NCBI GenBank assembly: GCA_016219645.1
Contig: JACRLR010000018.1
Coordinates: forward strand, 1-64,000
DNA length: 64,000 nucleotides
Source of the DNA: Nitrospirota bacterium
GTDB taxonomy: Bacteria; Nitrospirota; Nitrospiria; Nitrospirales; Nitrospiraceae
Reading direction: 5' to 3'
The position numbers were made by a program, and so were the translations under genes. The notes under the pieces were generated by a model. That model worked only from the letters and a program-made list of their open reading frames with translations. It searched no databases and was not told the DNA's origin. Shown in pieces: positions 15,675 to 25,439 of this stretch (the stretch's first letter is position 1; every line of letters starts with the position of its first letter).

Positions 15675-18089
15675 ATGGCTGTCACCACTTCGGCCAAGCG
15701 GGGCGAGGCCCGCGGTGCCGCTTCCCCCCCATCACACATCAAACGGGAAGTGATCGGAGTCGTCCTGATCGCGTTGGCGCTCTTGACGCTTCTCAGCCTG
15801 CTGTCCTTTGTGTCGAGTGAGGTCAAGGCCGGGACATCTGCGACGCCTCCATCCAGGAACCTCATCGGGGCGGTCGGCGCATTTTTCGCGTCCACCATCT
15901 TCTGGACGATCGGCGCGGCAGGCTACATGTTTCCGATACTCCTCGGCCTCATGGGTGTCCGTTGTTTTACGCAGGACAACCTGTCGATCCGTTTGCGGAA
16001 CGCTGCCGCTTCGCTGGCCGCGTTGCTGTTTCTCGCGGGCTTTCTCCATCTCGAAGTCACGGGGGTGCCGACCGTCTCAAGCGGCCTGATTTATCGAGGG
16101 ATGGCGGGGGGCATCTTCGGGCGGGTGTTGGCTGAGAGCTTGCGCATTTATTTTGCGAGCACCGGCGCTCATATCTTGATCATGGCAGGACTCCTGGTGT
16201 CGCTCCTCTTCACGACGTCTATCTCACTGGCGAAAGTTGCTCAGCGGATTCCCGGTCTGGGTAATTGGATGTTCAACAGGGCTCGTGCCTTGATTCCCGA
16301 CCGCCCGGAGGAAGAAGCCGCTTCTGAACCCCTACGGAAAGCCAAACAGAGGTCGTCGAAATCTATCCGTGAGGTCATTGAAGAAGCGCTTCCTGAGGCG
16401 GCTGGGGAGCCGGAATTGGATTGGCCGGTCATTCAGCCATCGCGACAACCGACTTCCGAACCGGTTGAGCCGGTGGAATCAGAGCCGGAGCCGCAGATCG
16501 TTGCCGCTCAAGCCAGGGCGGGAGACTATATCTTGCCGGATCCGGCCCTGCTCTTGAGCGAACCTTCAGGCCCGCTCGGGCGTGTGACGGAAGATGAAAT
16601 CAAGGCGCAATCGGATGTGCTGACCCGCGCCCTGCTCAGTTTCGGCATTGCGGGGAAGGTCACAGAGGTTCGCCCTGGACCGGTCGTGACGATGTATGAG
16701 TTCGAGCCGGCGTCGGGGACCAAAGTTGCGCGCATTGTGAATTTGGCTGATGATCTGGCGTTGGCGCTGAAGGCGATCAGCCTTCGAATTGTTGCGCCGA
16801 TTCCAGGAAAATCGGTCGTAGGGATCGAGGTGCCGAATCTCTATCGCGAGACAGTATCGATGAGAGAGGTCGTCACGAGCGAGGTGTTTTCACGTGCCAG
16901 ATCGAAGCTCAGCTTAGCCTTGGGGAAGGATATCTTCGGAGCCCCCATGATCGCCGATCTGAAAACGATGCCTCACTTGCTGGTTGCCGGCGCCACAGGA
17001 GCAGGGAAAAGTGTCAGCCTCAATACGATGTTGCTGAGCCTGTTGTTTTCGGCTCGACCCAATGAGGTCAAGCTACTCCTGATCGACCCCAAGATGCTCG
17101 AATTTCAAACGTACGACGGCATTCCTCATCTGCTGCGTCCGGTCATTACCGATCCAAAGTCGGCGGCGCGCGGGCTCAGTTGGGTTGTCGCGGAAATGGA
17201 GCGACGCTACAAATTGCTTGCTGAGGCAGGGGTGCGAAATATCGATGCCTATAATCGAAAGGTTTCCGGAGGACAGGGGATATCCGAGGTAGACTCAGCG
17301 GCCAAGTTGGAGCAGCCGGAATTGCCCATCCAGTTTCTACCTGAAGAGGAGCGGCTCTCTGCCGGAGAAACTACGCTTCCGGATGGCAGCCCCGGATCGT
17401 TCTTGCCGCCGCCGACTCCGCCTGAGCCCCTGCCCTATATCGTGGTGATGATCGATGAGTTGGCGGATCTGATGATGGTGGCGCCGAAGGAAGTGGAAGA
17501 CAAGATTGCGCGTTTAGCGCAGATGGCCCGTGCGTCAGGCATCCATCTCGTGCTGGCGACGCAGCGCCCGTCGGTCGATGTGCTGACCGGTTTGATCAAG
17601 GCGAACTTCCCGGCCCGCATCGCCTTTCAGGTGTCGTCGAAGACCGATTCGCGCACCATCCTGGATGCGAACGGCGCGGAAGCGCTCCTTGGCCGAGGGG
17701 ACATGCTCTATCTGGCTTCTGGAACCGGGCGCCTTATGCGGGGGCACGGGTCGTTTGTCTCGGATGACGATGTCCGCCGCGTGGTCGAGTTTGTGAAGGA
17801 TCAAGCCAGGCCTGCCTATAATCAGGAGTTGCAGACCGCCCTGAAACAGGAAGAGGCGAAAGAGGAAGAGGCGTTGGACGAGGTGTATGAACAGGCCAAG
17901 GAACTCGTCCTGACGACCGGACAGGCTTCTGCCTCGCTGATTCAGCGTCGGCTGCGGGTGGGTTACCCTCGGGCGGCTCGGATGATCGAGCAGATGGAGG
18001 CAGACGGCCTCGTGGGCGCAGCTGGTCGCGATGGACGGAGAGAGATCGTCGGGCGGCGAGGGCCGGTGGGGGCAGAGGAACAGGCATGA
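15675..18089 (+). CDS. ftsK: DNA translocase FtsK
   Basis: FtsK is an inner-membrane, septum-located ATPase that pumps chromosomal DNA during division and supports dimer resolution. About 804 residues: four transmembrane helices in the first 190; a variable acidic linker (about 215-290); the alpha/beta motor with Walker A 'GATGAGKS' near 440 and Walker B 'IVVMIDELADLMM' near 590; and the C-terminal gamma winged helix (about 725-795, 'SASLIQRRLRVGYPRAARMIEQME') that reads KOPS sites. An insertion of about 60 residues rich in Pro/Glu lies just before Walker B. ATG 15675 is preferred over GTG 15657. lolA overlaps its stop, a frequent ftsK-lolA order. Confidence 0.95.
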   Translation: MAVTTSAKRGEARGAASPPSHIKREVIGVVLIALALLTLLSLLSFVSSEVKAGTSATPPSRNLIGAVGAFFASTIFWTIGAAGYMFPILLGLMGVRCFTQDNLSIRLRNAAASLAALLFLAGFLHLEVTGVPTVSSGLIYRGMAGGIFGRVLAESLRIYFASTGAHILIMAGLLVSLLFTTSISLAKVAQRIPGLGNWMFNRARALIPDRPEEEAASEPLRKAKQRSSKSIREVIEEALPEAAGEPELDWPVIQPSRQPTSEPVEPVESEPEPQIVAAQARAGDYILPDPALLLSEPSGPLGRVTEDEIKAQSDVLTRALLSFGIAGKVTEVRPGPVVTMYEFEPASGTKVARIVNLADDLALALKAISLRIVAPIPGKSVVGIEVPNLYRETVSMREVVTSEVFSRARSKLSLALGKDIFGAPMIADLKTMPHLLVAGATGAGKSVSLNTMLLSLLFSARPNEVKLLLIDPKMLEFQTYDGIPHLLRPVITDPKSAARGLSWVVAEMERRYKLLAEAGVRNIDAYNRKVSGGQGISEVDSAAKLEQPELPIQFLPEEERLSAGETTLPDGSPGSFLPPPTPPEPLPYIVVMIDELADLMMVAPKEVEDKIARLAQMARASGIHLVLATQRPSVDVLTGLIKANFPARIAFQVSSKTDSRTILDANGAEALLGRGDMLYLASGTGRLMRGHGSFVSDDDVRRVVEFVKDQARPAYNQELQTALKQEEAKEEEALDEVYEQAKELVLTTGQASASLIQRRLRVGYPRAARMIEQMEADGLVGAAGRDGRREIVGRRGPVGAEEQA

Positions 18090-18907
18090 GGTGGTATGGG
18101 GTCACTAAGGCGCTCTCCTTGCTCGCGCAACGCGCGGTCGCGGACTCCCCTCGTTGGACGCGCGCAGTGGAGAGCACCTCAGCGACTCCATCTGGCCTAA
18201 TCAAAGTGGGACTGGCATTTGTGTGCATGTGGGCTCTCGTACCAGTGCCGTTCCTGAGCGCTGAGGAGAACGATGAGAAAGCGTTGGGAGAGGTGCGGGA
18301 GGTGGTCAAGCAGCTTCAGGCGCGGTATGAGAAAACGAAAGATCTTCAGGCGGACTTTACGCAAAAGACGATGATCGAGGGGTTCGAGCGGCCCATCACG
18401 TCCTCGGGCAAGGTCTATATCAAAAAGCCGGGCCGGTTACGATGGAACTATCTCGACCCGTCGGTCGAGGACATCTATGTCAATCGGGATGACATCAAAG
18501 TGTATGTGCCGGAGCATAAGCAGGTATTGGTGGGGAAGCTCACGCAAATGGCGGCCTCTAAGGCTCCGTTAGAGCTCTTGCAGGGGGCAGCCACCTTGGA
18601 GGAGTCGTTCGACATTGAGCCGACACCGGGGAAGGGACGCGGCGTGGGAGGAATCCGGTTACTCACCCTCCTGCCGAAGTCGCGTGAAGGTGAGGCGGGG
18701 AGATCGTTACAACGGATCGTGGTGGAAGTGTTTCCCAAGACCTATTTCATCCGGACCATCTCTCTCTACGAAGTCAGCGGCAATGTCGCAAGTTTTGAAT
18801 TTTCTTCGCTCCAGTACAACGTCGGCCTCGCCAACGCACTCTTCGACCTGAAGTTGCCGGCCGATGTGGTCGTCGTGAAGGCTCCCGTGCTCAGTACTCC
18901 GCAGTGA
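18086..18907 (+). CDS. lolA: Outer-membrane lipoprotein carrier protein LolA
   Basis: LolA shuttles lipoproteins through the periplasm to the outer membrane. The mature part shows the family pattern 'LQARYEKTKDLQADFTQKT', 'SGKVYIKKPGRLRWNYLDP', 'DDIKVYVPEHKQVLVG'. The annotated ATG overlaps the ftsK stop (ATGA). A GC-rich hairpin repeat lies between this ATG and the signal peptide, read in frame as 'KALSLLAQRAVADSPRWTRA'. The signal peptide proper begins near GTG 18206 (GLAFVCMWALVPVPF, cleavage near LSA-E). Either the leader now has about 40 extra residues or translation starts at 18206 or ATG 18227. Confidence 0.88.
   Translation: MRWYGVTKALSLLAQRAVADSPRWTRAVESTSATPSGLIKVGLAFVCMWALVPVPFLSAEENDEKALGEVREVVKQLQARYEKTKDLQADFTQKTMIEGFERPITSSGKVYIKKPGRLRWNYLDPSVEDIYVNRDDIKVYVPEHKQVLVGKLTQMAASKAPLELLQGAATLEESFDIEPTPGKGRGVGGIRLLTLLPKSREGEAGRSLQRIVVEVFPKTYFIRTISLYEVSGNVASFEFSSLQYNVGLANALFDLKLPADVVVVKAPVLSTPQ
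18101..18187. repeat. GC-rich constant-core hairpin R2 inside the lolA leader
   Basis: GTCACTAAGGCGCTCTCC pairs with GGAGAGCACCTCAGCGAC at 15 of 18 positions. The core between them (TTGCTCGCGCAACGCGCG...CTCGTTGGACGCGCGCAG) matches the family. It is a multiple of three long and has no stop in the lolA frame. Confidence 0.8.
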
Positions 18908-18929
18908 GTGTAGACAGGATGCGGGGAGG

Positions 18930-19040
18930 TTGATCTGGTTCATTTTGTTTATTTGGTTCATCTGGTTAGTTTCGTCTAACCAAAAAACCAGACAAACCGA
19001 ATGAACAAGACAAGCTGAGGGGCTTTTTCAGCAGCCTGGT
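18930..19040. repeat. T/C-pentamer hairpin, copy F, plus a stub of the 125-bp palindrome
   Basis: The hairpin spans about 18930-19016 (GGTTCATTTTGTTTATTTGG... / ...AACCAAAAAACCAGACAAACC). Immediately after it, GGGGCTTTTTCAGCAGCCTG (19020-19039) matches one outer arm of the 125-bp palindrome family without its partner. Confidence 0.8.
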
Positions 19041-19064
19041 GGGTGAGTGGGAAATGGTGACGAT

Positions 19065-19832
19065 ATGAATCAGTCGATGGTTAGTTCCCTCGGTGAAGCG
19101 GTCGATGAAGCAGTGAAGCGATTGGATCTCGATCGACTCTCGCGTGAGTATTGGGATCAAAACGAATTCCTCTTCGTTCCACAGTTTCTTTCCCGGTCGG
19201 TGGTGGAAGAGTATCTTGTTCCTCAAGCGCAGGGGGTGAAAGGCGAGCTGAATCGTAACTATATTCCCGGCCATAAAAAAGGTGGGAGCGTCAGCTACTA
19301 TACGGTGATGGAGAAGGCCCCACGCTTTCTCGATCTCTATCGATCTGAAGCATTCATCGAATTCTTAAGCCGTCTGGTACGGGCCAAGCTCAGTCGATGT
19401 CCTGAGAGCGATCCCCATTCCTGCGCGCTCTACTACTATACGGAACCAGGGGACCATATCGGGTTTCACTATGACACGTCCTACTATAAGGGGGCTCGCT
19501 ATACCATTCTGATGGGGATTGTCGATCGGTCTACGCAATGCAAACTGGTCTGCGAACTGTTCAAGGACGATCCTGTGAAAACCCCTAAACATCTTGAACT
19601 GATTACACAACCAGGGGACCTCGTCATTTTCAATGGAGATAAACTCTGGCATGCGGTTACTCCGCTCGGCGAGGGGGAAGAACGGATTGCCCTCACGATG
19701 GAATATGTCACCGACCCTGACATGGGAGCTTTCAAACGGCTCTATTCCAACCTCAAAGACTCCATCGCCTACTTCGGCCTCCGCACGGTCTTCAAGCAGG
19801 CGATCACGGGTTCCAATCGCCCTCGCTCCTAG
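19065..19832 (+). CDS. 2-oxoglutarate/Fe(II)-dependent oxygenase-like protein
   Basis: About 255 residues with a double-stranded beta-helix signature: 'HIGFHYDTSYY' (H-x-D iron ligands), 'LWHAVTPL' (distal His), and 'ERIALTMEY' with the Arg expected to hold 2-oxoglutarate. This is the facial-triad arrangement of the phytanoyl-CoA-hydroxylase-like group. The substrate is unknown. ATG 19065 is preferred over GTG 19047, which lies in repeat-derived sequence. It stands alone between two hairpins. Confidence 0.75.
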   Translation: MNQSMVSSLGEAVDEAVKRLDLDRLSREYWDQNEFLFVPQFLSRSVVEEYLVPQAQGVKGELNRNYIPGHKKGGSVSYYTVMEKAPRFLDLYRSEAFIEFLSRLVRAKLSRCPESDPHSCALYYYTEPGDHIGFHYDTSYYKGARYTILMGIVDRSTQCKLVCELFKDDPVKTPKHLELITQPGDLVIFNGDKLWHAVTPLGEGEERIALTMEYVTDPDMGAFKRLYSNLKDSIAYFGLRTVFKQAITGSNRPRS

Positions 19833-19833
19833 T

Positions 19834-19926
19834 TGGTCTTTCTGGTCTATCTCGTCTGTCTGGTGTCTTTAGTTATCTGATTCTGGCAACCTGATAGACC
19901 AGACGGACCGAATAGACGAAATAGAC
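19834..19926. repeat. T/C-pentamer hairpin, copy G (C-rich type)
   Basis: The left arm (TGGTCTTTCTGGTCTATC...) and right arm (...GATAGACCAGACGG...AATAGACC) share the pentamer register; mismatches fall mostly at the variable positions of each pentamer. Confidence 0.85.
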
Positions 19927-19998
19927 CTTCTCCGTCTCTCCCATTTCATATGGTCGTCGTTGCTTTCATAGTCACTGCCGTCTATAGTTTGATGCACT

Positions 19999-21063
19999 GT
20001 GAATCGCCTTTTCCAGCATAGTGTGATCGGTTTGTTGGTCCTGTGCCTCGTTGTCATTTCTCCTCAGGTATTGGTCTCGGCGGCGGCTGAGCAACCGGAT
20101 GTCGCCAAGCGCGAGTACGAGCGAGGTATCGCGCTGTTGCGAACAGGTGATCTTGCTGCGGCATCTGAGGCTGCCCGAAAAGCTGTCGAGCTCAATCCCT
20201 CCTCGGCCGAGGTGCACCATCTGCTCGGCATGATCGCGTTCAAAGAAAGGAAACCGGATCAGGCGATCGAGTCGTTCATCCACGCGCTCAAGCTGAAGCC
20301 GGCTTATCCTGAAGCTCTGAACGATCTGGCCGAGATCTATCTGATTCAAGGAAAATCGGCCCAAGCGGAGCAGGCTCTCAAACGGGCGATCGAGATCGAT
20401 CAAAAACATGCGGATTCATTCTTCGATTTAGCCAGGCTGTACGAGCAACGTCGCGATGTCGCTGCAGCCACCAGAACCTATCGATCCTTGTTAGCCGCCC
20501 ATCCGAGCCACCGTGGCGCCCTCTACAATCTTGCATTGCTCTACGAAGCACAGGGAGACAATCGCGGCGCACAAGAGACGGTGAGCCGCCTCCTCAAACT
20601 CGATCCTAAGCATGCTGACGGCTGGTACCTTGCCGGGCGGATCGCGGAAAAGAACAACGACCTTGTGGAAGCCGCCCATGCCTATAGACAGGCCATCGTA
20701 GTGAAGCCCGCGTTAGTGGATGCGCACTATAACCTCGCGTTTATTTACCGGAGCCAAGGCAAGCCCGTGGAGGCAGAGCGGGAATATCTCGAAGTCTTGC
20801 GGTATCGCCCGGAGTATGCCGAAGCGCATATGAACCTGGGTGTGACCTATACAGGTCTAAACAGGCTTGAAGAGGCAGAACGTTCCTACGAGCGAGCCGT
20901 TGCGTTGAAGCCGGACTACGCTGAAGCGCATTACAATTTGGGTGTCTTCTATGAGTTGCATCGGAAAGATCTTCCGAAAGCGCTGGCTCACTATCACGCG
21001 TACCTGAACCTCGGTGGGCGCGACGATCGTGTTGAGCGAATCGTCGGCTCCGGAGGTCGATGA
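19999..21063 (+). CDS. Exported TPR-repeat protein
   Basis: The 354 residues begin with a signal peptide or anchor (about 6-30, GLLVLCLVVISPQVLVSAAA). About nine tandem tetratricopeptide repeats follow, with the typical 'A...L...Y' and 'P....A..NL' spacing (for example 'YAEAHYNLGVFYELHRKDLPKA'). TPR proteins are scaffolds, so it is probably a periplasmic or outer-membrane assembly factor; the partner is unknown. The start is GTG 19999. It converges on the Slp lipoprotein gene across a 125-bp palindrome. Confidence 0.85.
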   Translation: MNRLFQHSVIGLLVLCLVVISPQVLVSAAAEQPDVAKREYERGIALLRTGDLAAASEAARKAVELNPSSAEVHHLLGMIAFKERKPDQAIESFIHALKLKPAYPEALNDLAEIYLIQGKSAQAEQALKRAIEIDQKHADSFFDLARLYEQRRDVAAATRTYRSLLAAHPSHRGALYNLALLYEAQGDNRGAQETVSRLLKLDPKHADGWYLAGRIAEKNNDLVEAAHAYRQAIVVKPALVDAHYNLAFIYRSQGKPVEAEREYLEVLRYRPEYAEAHMNLGVTYTGLNRLEEAERSYERAVALKPDYAEAHYNLGVFYELHRKDLPKALAHYHAYLNLGGRDDRVERIVGSGGR

Positions 21064-21080
21064 CAATTGTGTGATCAGAG

Positions 21081-21206
21081 CAGGATGCTCAAAAAGTCCG
21101 TTCAGCAAGGCCGCAGCGAGTGAAGGCCTGAGGCGTACCCTTGCGGTACGTTGAGGGTCTGAACGATGCGAGAACGAAGCTGGTGGACTTTTTGAGCATC
21201 CTGCTA
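21081..21206. repeat. 125-bp palindrome, copy 1
   Basis: The outer 20 bases GCAGGATGCTCAAAAAGTCC pair perfectly with GGACTTTTTGAGCATCCTGC. The core includes CAGCAAGGCCGCAGCGAGTG and a GTACC...GGTAC centre. It separates convergent genes, and its end supplies the stop codon of the Slp gene. Confidence 0.92.
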
Positions 21207-21752
21207 CCAATAGGGCCAAGGTCGCCAATAGGGGCTCCAGTAAGGACCCCAATATGGACCTGGCCCCGAATAATAATAGGGGTGGACACGGGGGGCCACG
21301 TCTTCCGATTTGGTCCAGACGCGTAGTTGTTTGATATTGATGACGGGATAGGTGTAGTCGGTCTCATCCAGCGGTAACGTGACGGAACCGGAGATCTCGC
21401 CGGTCACGGTAACTCTGGTCCCTGGGGGGAGAGTTGCAGGATCGAGGAATTCTCGCTGGAAGGCGATGAAGCGGCCTTGTGATTGGGTCAAATCATATCC
21501 GGGACGCGTCGATCGATCGAGCGGCAACTGTAAGATCTCGATCCTGGTGCCATCTTTCAGACGTCGGCCTGTCAACACGTTGCCGCCAAAGACTACCGCT
21601 TGCCCCTTCAGGGAGTCCGGTGCTGCCTTGACCTGGAGAAAAGGAAGGGCCTGTGTGTCCGGGCCGTCTCCTGCCTTTTGCATCGAAGTACAACCTGTGA
21701 GCGTGACGAGTACGGCGACGATAAAGAAGATGGTACGTGCTTGCATACGCAT
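21204..21752 (-). CDS. slp: Slp-family outer-membrane lipoprotein
   Basis: The 182 residues begin with a lipoprotein signal ('VAVLVTLTGC', lipobox L-T-G-C near residue 21), so it is lipid-anchored and probably outer-membrane. The body matches the Slp family ('VVFGGNVLTGRRLKDGTRIEIL', 'GRFIAFQREFLDPATLPPGTRVTVTGEI'). Unusually, the last 25 residues are a Tyr/Trp/Pro/Gly tail (PYWGPYWSPYWRPWPYW), and the stop codon lies at the edge of a palindromic repeat. Slp proteins are induced in stress or stationary phase elsewhere; that role here is inferred. Confidence 0.82.
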   Translation of the reverse strand: MRMQARTIFFIVAVLVTLTGCTSMQKAGDGPDTQALPFLQVKAAPDSLKGQAVVFGGNVLTGRRLKDGTRIEILQLPLDRSTRPGYDLTQSQGRFIAFQREFLDPATLPPGTRVTVTGEISGSVTLPLDETDYTYPVINIKQLRVWTKSEDVAPRVHPYYYSGPGPYWGPYWSPYWRPWPYW

Positions 21753-21899
21753 AGTCTAACATAGTGAGTAAGGAGTAAGTTCACGGCACATTCGCTATAA
21801 TGAGCGATCAGTGTTGATCCAGCAGACCGTGGGAAACCATCTTGACAGAGGGGAACTGCGACGGCTGCCAGGGTTGGAATCAGAGGAGAACACAAATCG

Positions 21900-22024
21900 C
21901 AGGATGCTCAAAAAGGTCGCCCAGCAAGGCCGCAGCGAGTGAAGACCCGAATCGTACCCCAAGGGGTACGTTGAGGGTCTGAGCGATGCAAGAACGAAGC
22001 TGGCGGGCTTTTTCAGCATCCTGC
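21900..22024. repeat. 125-bp palindrome, copy 2
   Basis: Same family as copy 1: outer arms GCAGGATGCTCAAAAAG / CTTTTTCAGCATCCTGC, core CAGCAAGGCCGCAGCGAGTG, centre GTACCCC..GGGGTAC. It ends directly upstream of the ribosome-binding site (AAAGGGAG) of the DsbA-like gene, so it must lie within that gene's 5' untranslated region or promoter. Confidence 0.92.
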
Positions 22025-22040
22025 CAGAAAGGGAGTGGAT

Positions 22041-22697
22041 ATGATGCGAGAGCGCTGTGCGCAATGGGTCTCAGTCGTCTGTGCGGCTGTATGGGGCGTT
22101 GTCGTCTTGTGGAGCGCACCAGCTGCTGCCTTGCCCCTTGATTTAAAGGGCAAGTTCGAAATTCTGACTGGCGAGGTGTCCACTCATACGCCTGGCAAGG
22201 TGAAGCTGATGGAGTTCGCCGACTTCTATTGCCCACATTGTCACCACTTCGAAGAGACAGGGTTGCCGTTGCTTGTGAAAGAGTTCGGGAATAAGTTGGA
22301 GATCACGATGGTGGGGTTCCCTGTGATTCGTGGAAAACTCCCGACCGCATTCGATATGTATGAGCAGGCGAGGGCGATGGGTAAAGGCAACGAAATGAGG
22401 ACGGTCTTGTTTCGCACGATCCACAAAGACAAAATTGATGGCGTGCTGGATCGCTCGATTCGGGAGATTCTGATTAAGGAAGTTGGTCTCGATCCGAAAG
22501 CGTTCGAAGAAGGAATGGCCAGCGGGAAACCGGCTAGGGCCGTTGAAGACGGGCGCAGGTGGGGAGAGCGGATTCAGGTGTCGTCAACTCCATCGATCTT
22601 GTTGGATGGCAATATCAAAGTCGATGGTGCGAATATGACTCCTGACAATGTCCTCACGATCATTCGGAGTATCCTGGATGCAGATGCAAAGAAGTAA
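22041..22697 (+). CDS. dsbA: DsbA-family thiol:disulfide interchange protein
   Basis: About 218 residues. A signal peptide (to about residue 30, 'SAPAAA') is followed by a thioredoxin-like fold with the active site 'FYCPHC' and a later cis-proline loop 'VSSTPSILL'. It probably oxidises cysteines in the periplasm. CPHC is the classical DsbA dipeptide. The start is ATG 22041, eight or so bases after AAAGGGAG; GTG 22035 is in frame but less likely. No dsbB is visible. Confidence 0.88.
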   Translation: MMRERCAQWVSVVCAAVWGVVVLWSAPAAALPLDLKGKFEILTGEVSTHTPGKVKLMEFADFYCPHCHHFEETGLPLLVKEFGNKLEITMVGFPVIRGKLPTAFDMYEQARAMGKGNEMRTVLFRTIHKDKIDGVLDRSIREILIKEVGLDPKAFEEGMASGKPARAVEDGRRWGERIQVSSTPSILLDGNIKVDGANMTPDNVLTIIRSILDADAKK

Positions 22698-22819
22698 TGG
22701 GTCAGGCGCGAGACGAGCGAGACTAGCGGGACAGGCGAGAAATGGTCTGGAATATTTGCGGTGACATGCGTGCGATGTTCATTCGAGCCAACGTATCGTT
22801 GCGTCACTTGGCTTGCCCG

Positions 22820-22860
22820 GTGCGCTTCACGCTTCACGTCTCACGCTTCACGGTATTGTG
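22820..22860. repeat. GTGARGC heptamer repeat, single arm
   Basis: CGCTTCACGCTTCACGTCTC and following words form a run of four to five degenerate heptamers directly in front of the copper ATPase ATG. A matching arm is not obvious (weak candidates near 22700), so this may be half an element. Confidence 0.6.
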
Positions 22861-25401
22861 ATGGCGATCGATCCAATCTGCGGGATGACGGTTGATCCCG
22901 CTTCGGCAGCCGGAAGTCACGAGCATAAAGGCCAGCGCTATTATTTTTGCGGTCTGTCCTGCCTGGAGCGATTCAAGGCCGATCCGGAGCGGGTGTTGCA
23001 GCCTCAGTTGGTGAGTGTTGCCAAGCCGACCACAAGAAAACCCCTTCCCATGATGCAGCCTGCCCCGGTCATGATGGGGCCTGTGGCGGTCGATCCCGTG
23101 TGCGGGATGACGGTGCAGCAGGCCACGGCAGCCGGCTCCTATGAATATCAAGGGAAGACCTACTACTTCTGTGCGGCGAGTTGCCTGACCAAGTTTCGGG
23201 CTGAGCCGAACTACTATTTGACTCCCCCTGAACAGCGCGCCCCACGAGTGACGCCGGTTCCATCCGGTGGAGTGGTTGAGTACATCTGTCCGATGGACCC
23301 GGAGGTGCTGGAAACCAAACCGGGCGCCTGCCGGATTTGCGGGATGGCACTGGAGCCAAAAGTCGTCTCGCTCAACGATGAGCGGAACCCCGAACTTGAG
23401 GACATGACCAGGAGATTTTGGGTCTGCCTCGGGCCTTCAATCTTGGTGATGCTCTCGGCGATGGTCGACATGGTCCCCGGCTTCTCCTTTCCCGAGGCCC
23501 TCACCGGTTCGACAAGGAACTGGGCGCAATGGCTGCTGGCGACGCCGGTGGTGCTCTGGGGCGGCTGGCCATTTTTCCAGCGAGGGTGGATCTCGGTGGT
23601 GAACCGGGCTCCCAACATGTTTACGCTCATCGCCATGGGAACGGGGGCGGCCTATGGCTACAGTACTGTGGCGACCGTTGCGCCGGCGCTGCTTCCCAGC
23701 TCATTCAAATTACATGACGGCTCGGTCGCAGTCTATTTTGAAGCAGCGGCCATCATTACTGTGCTGGTCCTGCTCGGCCAGGTTCTAGAACTGAAGGCTC
23801 GCAGTCAGACGAGTTCCGCGATTCGTTCCCTGCTTCGCCTTGCCCCGAAGACCGCCAGGCTGATCAAGCCTGGCGGACAAGAAGAAGATGTTCCACTTGA
23901 GCACATTCAGGTAGGCAATCGGCTACGTGTCAGGCCGGGGGAGAGAGTGCCGGTCGATGGGATGGTTCAAGAAGGTACAACATCTGTAGATGAATCCATG
24001 ATCACTGGCGAGTCTATTCCAGTCCAAAAGACAGTGGGGATGAGGGTGACCGGTGGAACCATCAACGGCTCAGGCGGGATGGTGATGGTCGCTGAACAAG
24101 TCGGGCGAGACACGATGTTGGCTCGGATTGTGCAGATGGTCGGTGAAGCGCAACGGAGTCGGGCGCCGATCCAGCGTCTCGCCGACGTGACCGCTGCGTA
24201 CTTTGTCCCATTGGTGGTGGCGACCGCGCTGATCACTGCCGTGGCCTGGGCGATCTGGGGCCCTGAGCCGAAATTGGCCTATGCGCTGGTCAACGCCGTG
24301 GCGGTCTTGATCATTGCCTGTCCCTGTGCATTGGGATTGGCGACGCCGATGTCGATCATGGTTGGGACCGGTCGTGGAGCGACGGTGGGTGTCTTGGTGA
24401 AGAAAGCTGAAGCGTTGGAGGTGTTCGGCAAGGTGGATACGCTCGTGATCGATAAGACCGGCACCCTCACGGAGGGCAAACCGAAACTGCTGTCGGTGCT
24501 GGCTGTGCCGCCCTGGTCCGAGGCCGACCTGTTGCGCCACGCTGCGAGTCTTGAACGGAGCAGTGAACATCCGCTGGCTGTCGCGGTGGTGGCGGGAGCG
24601 GAGGCGCGAGGGGTTGCCCCTGCCCCGGTTGAGAAATTCAGTTCGGTTACGGGGAAGGGTGTGACAGGGACGGTCGCGGGCCGTCGCATCGCGATCGGGA
24701 CTGCTGCATTCTTGCAAGTCGACGTTGGGGTGGCCAGCCAAAGCCTCGCGCAGTTGGATGAGAAAGCGGCCTCTCTTCGTCGCGAAGGGCAGACGATGCT
24801 GTTCGTCGCAATCGATGAGCAAGCCGCTGGTATTCTCGGCGTGGCAGATCCGATCAAGGTGTCTACGCGGGACGCAGTGAAGGAACTCATGGCCGAAGGC
24901 ATTCGCGTCGTCATGGTAACGGGAGATCACCGCGATACGGCCGACGCTGTGGCTCGCCAACTTGGCATTGAGGAGGTCATGGCTGGTGTGTTGCCGGACC
25001 AAAAGGGACAGATCGTTGCGCGCCTCAAGTCCCAAGGCCGCGTGGTGGCGATGGCCGGAGACGGTATCAACGATGCCCCGGCCCTTGCATCGGCCGATGT
25101 TGGAATTGCCATGGGAACTGGAACGGACACGGCCATTGAGAGTGCGGGGATTACGCTGATCAAAGGGGACCTGCGCGGGCTGCTCCGTGCGCGGAGGCTG
25201 AGCCAAGCCACGATGCGGAACATTCGGCAAAATCTCCTATTCGCGTTTCTCTATAATGTGATCGGCGTGCCGATCGCGGCGGGTGTGCTCTATCCGGTCT
25301 GGGGGTTACTCCTGAGCCCTATGATTGCCAGCGCCGCCATGACATTCAGTTCCGTGTCTGTCATCTCCAACGCCCTCCGCCTGCGTCAGGTGGATTTGTG
25401 A
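22861..25401 (+). CDS. copA: Copper-translocating P-type ATPase with two YHS domains
   Basis: The 846 residues contain, in order: YHS domain 1 (about 1-46, '[10 protein letters not shown]...[12 protein letters not shown]'); YHS domain 2 (about 75-120); a heavy-metal-binding segment ('[22 protein letters not shown]', about 138-163); then a P1B ATPase core with 'TGESIPV', '[15 protein letters not shown]', '[11 protein letters not shown]', the 'SEHPLA' nucleotide site and '[16 protein letters not shown]'. The CPC motif indicates Cu+ or Ag+ export from the cytoplasm. The doubled YHS replaces the usual ferredoxin-like HMA domains. The start is ATG 22861. No regulator is adjacent. Confidence 0.93.
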   Translation: MAIDPICGMTVDPASAAGSHEHKGQRYYFCGLSCLERFKADPERVLQPQLVSVAKPTTRKPLPMMQPAPVMMGPVAVDPVCGMTVQQATAAGSYEYQGKTYYFCAASCLTKFRAEPNYYLTPPEQRAPRVTPVPSGGVVEYICPMDPEVLETKPGACRICGMALEPKVVSLNDERNPELEDMTRRFWVCLGPSILVMLSAMVDMVPGFSFPEALTGSTRNWAQWLLATPVVLWGGWPFFQRGWISVVNRAPNMFTLIAMGTGAAYGYSTVATVAPALLPSSFKLHDGSVAVYFEAAAIITVLVLLGQVLELKARSQTSSAIRSLLRLAPKTARLIKPGGQEEDVPLEHIQVGNRLRVRPGERVPVDGMVQEGTTSVDESMITGESIPVQKTVGMRVTGGTINGSGGMVMVAEQVGRDTMLARIVQMVGEAQRSRAPIQRLADVTAAYFVPLVVATALITAVAWAIWGPEPKLAYALVNAVAVLIIACPCALGLATPMSIMVGTGRGATVGVLVKKAEALEVFGKVDTLVIDKTGTLTEGKPKLLSVLAVPPWSEADLLRHAASLERSSEHPLAVAVVAGAEARGVAPAPVEKFSSVTGKGVTGTVAGRRIAIGTAAFLQVDVGVASQSLAQLDEKAASLRREGQTMLFVAIDEQAAGILGVADPIKVSTRDAVKELMAEGIRVVMVTGDHRDTADAVARQLGIEEVMAGVLPDQKGQIVARLKSQGRVVAMAGDGINDAPALASADVGIAMGTGTDTAIESAGITLIKGDLRGLLRARRLSQATMRNIRQNLLFAFLYNVIGVPIAAGVLYPVWGLLLSPMIASAAMTFSSVSVISNALRLRQVDL

Positions 25402-25439
25402 GTGCGCCTTCGACGCACGCATGCTAGGCTAGCGCCTAG

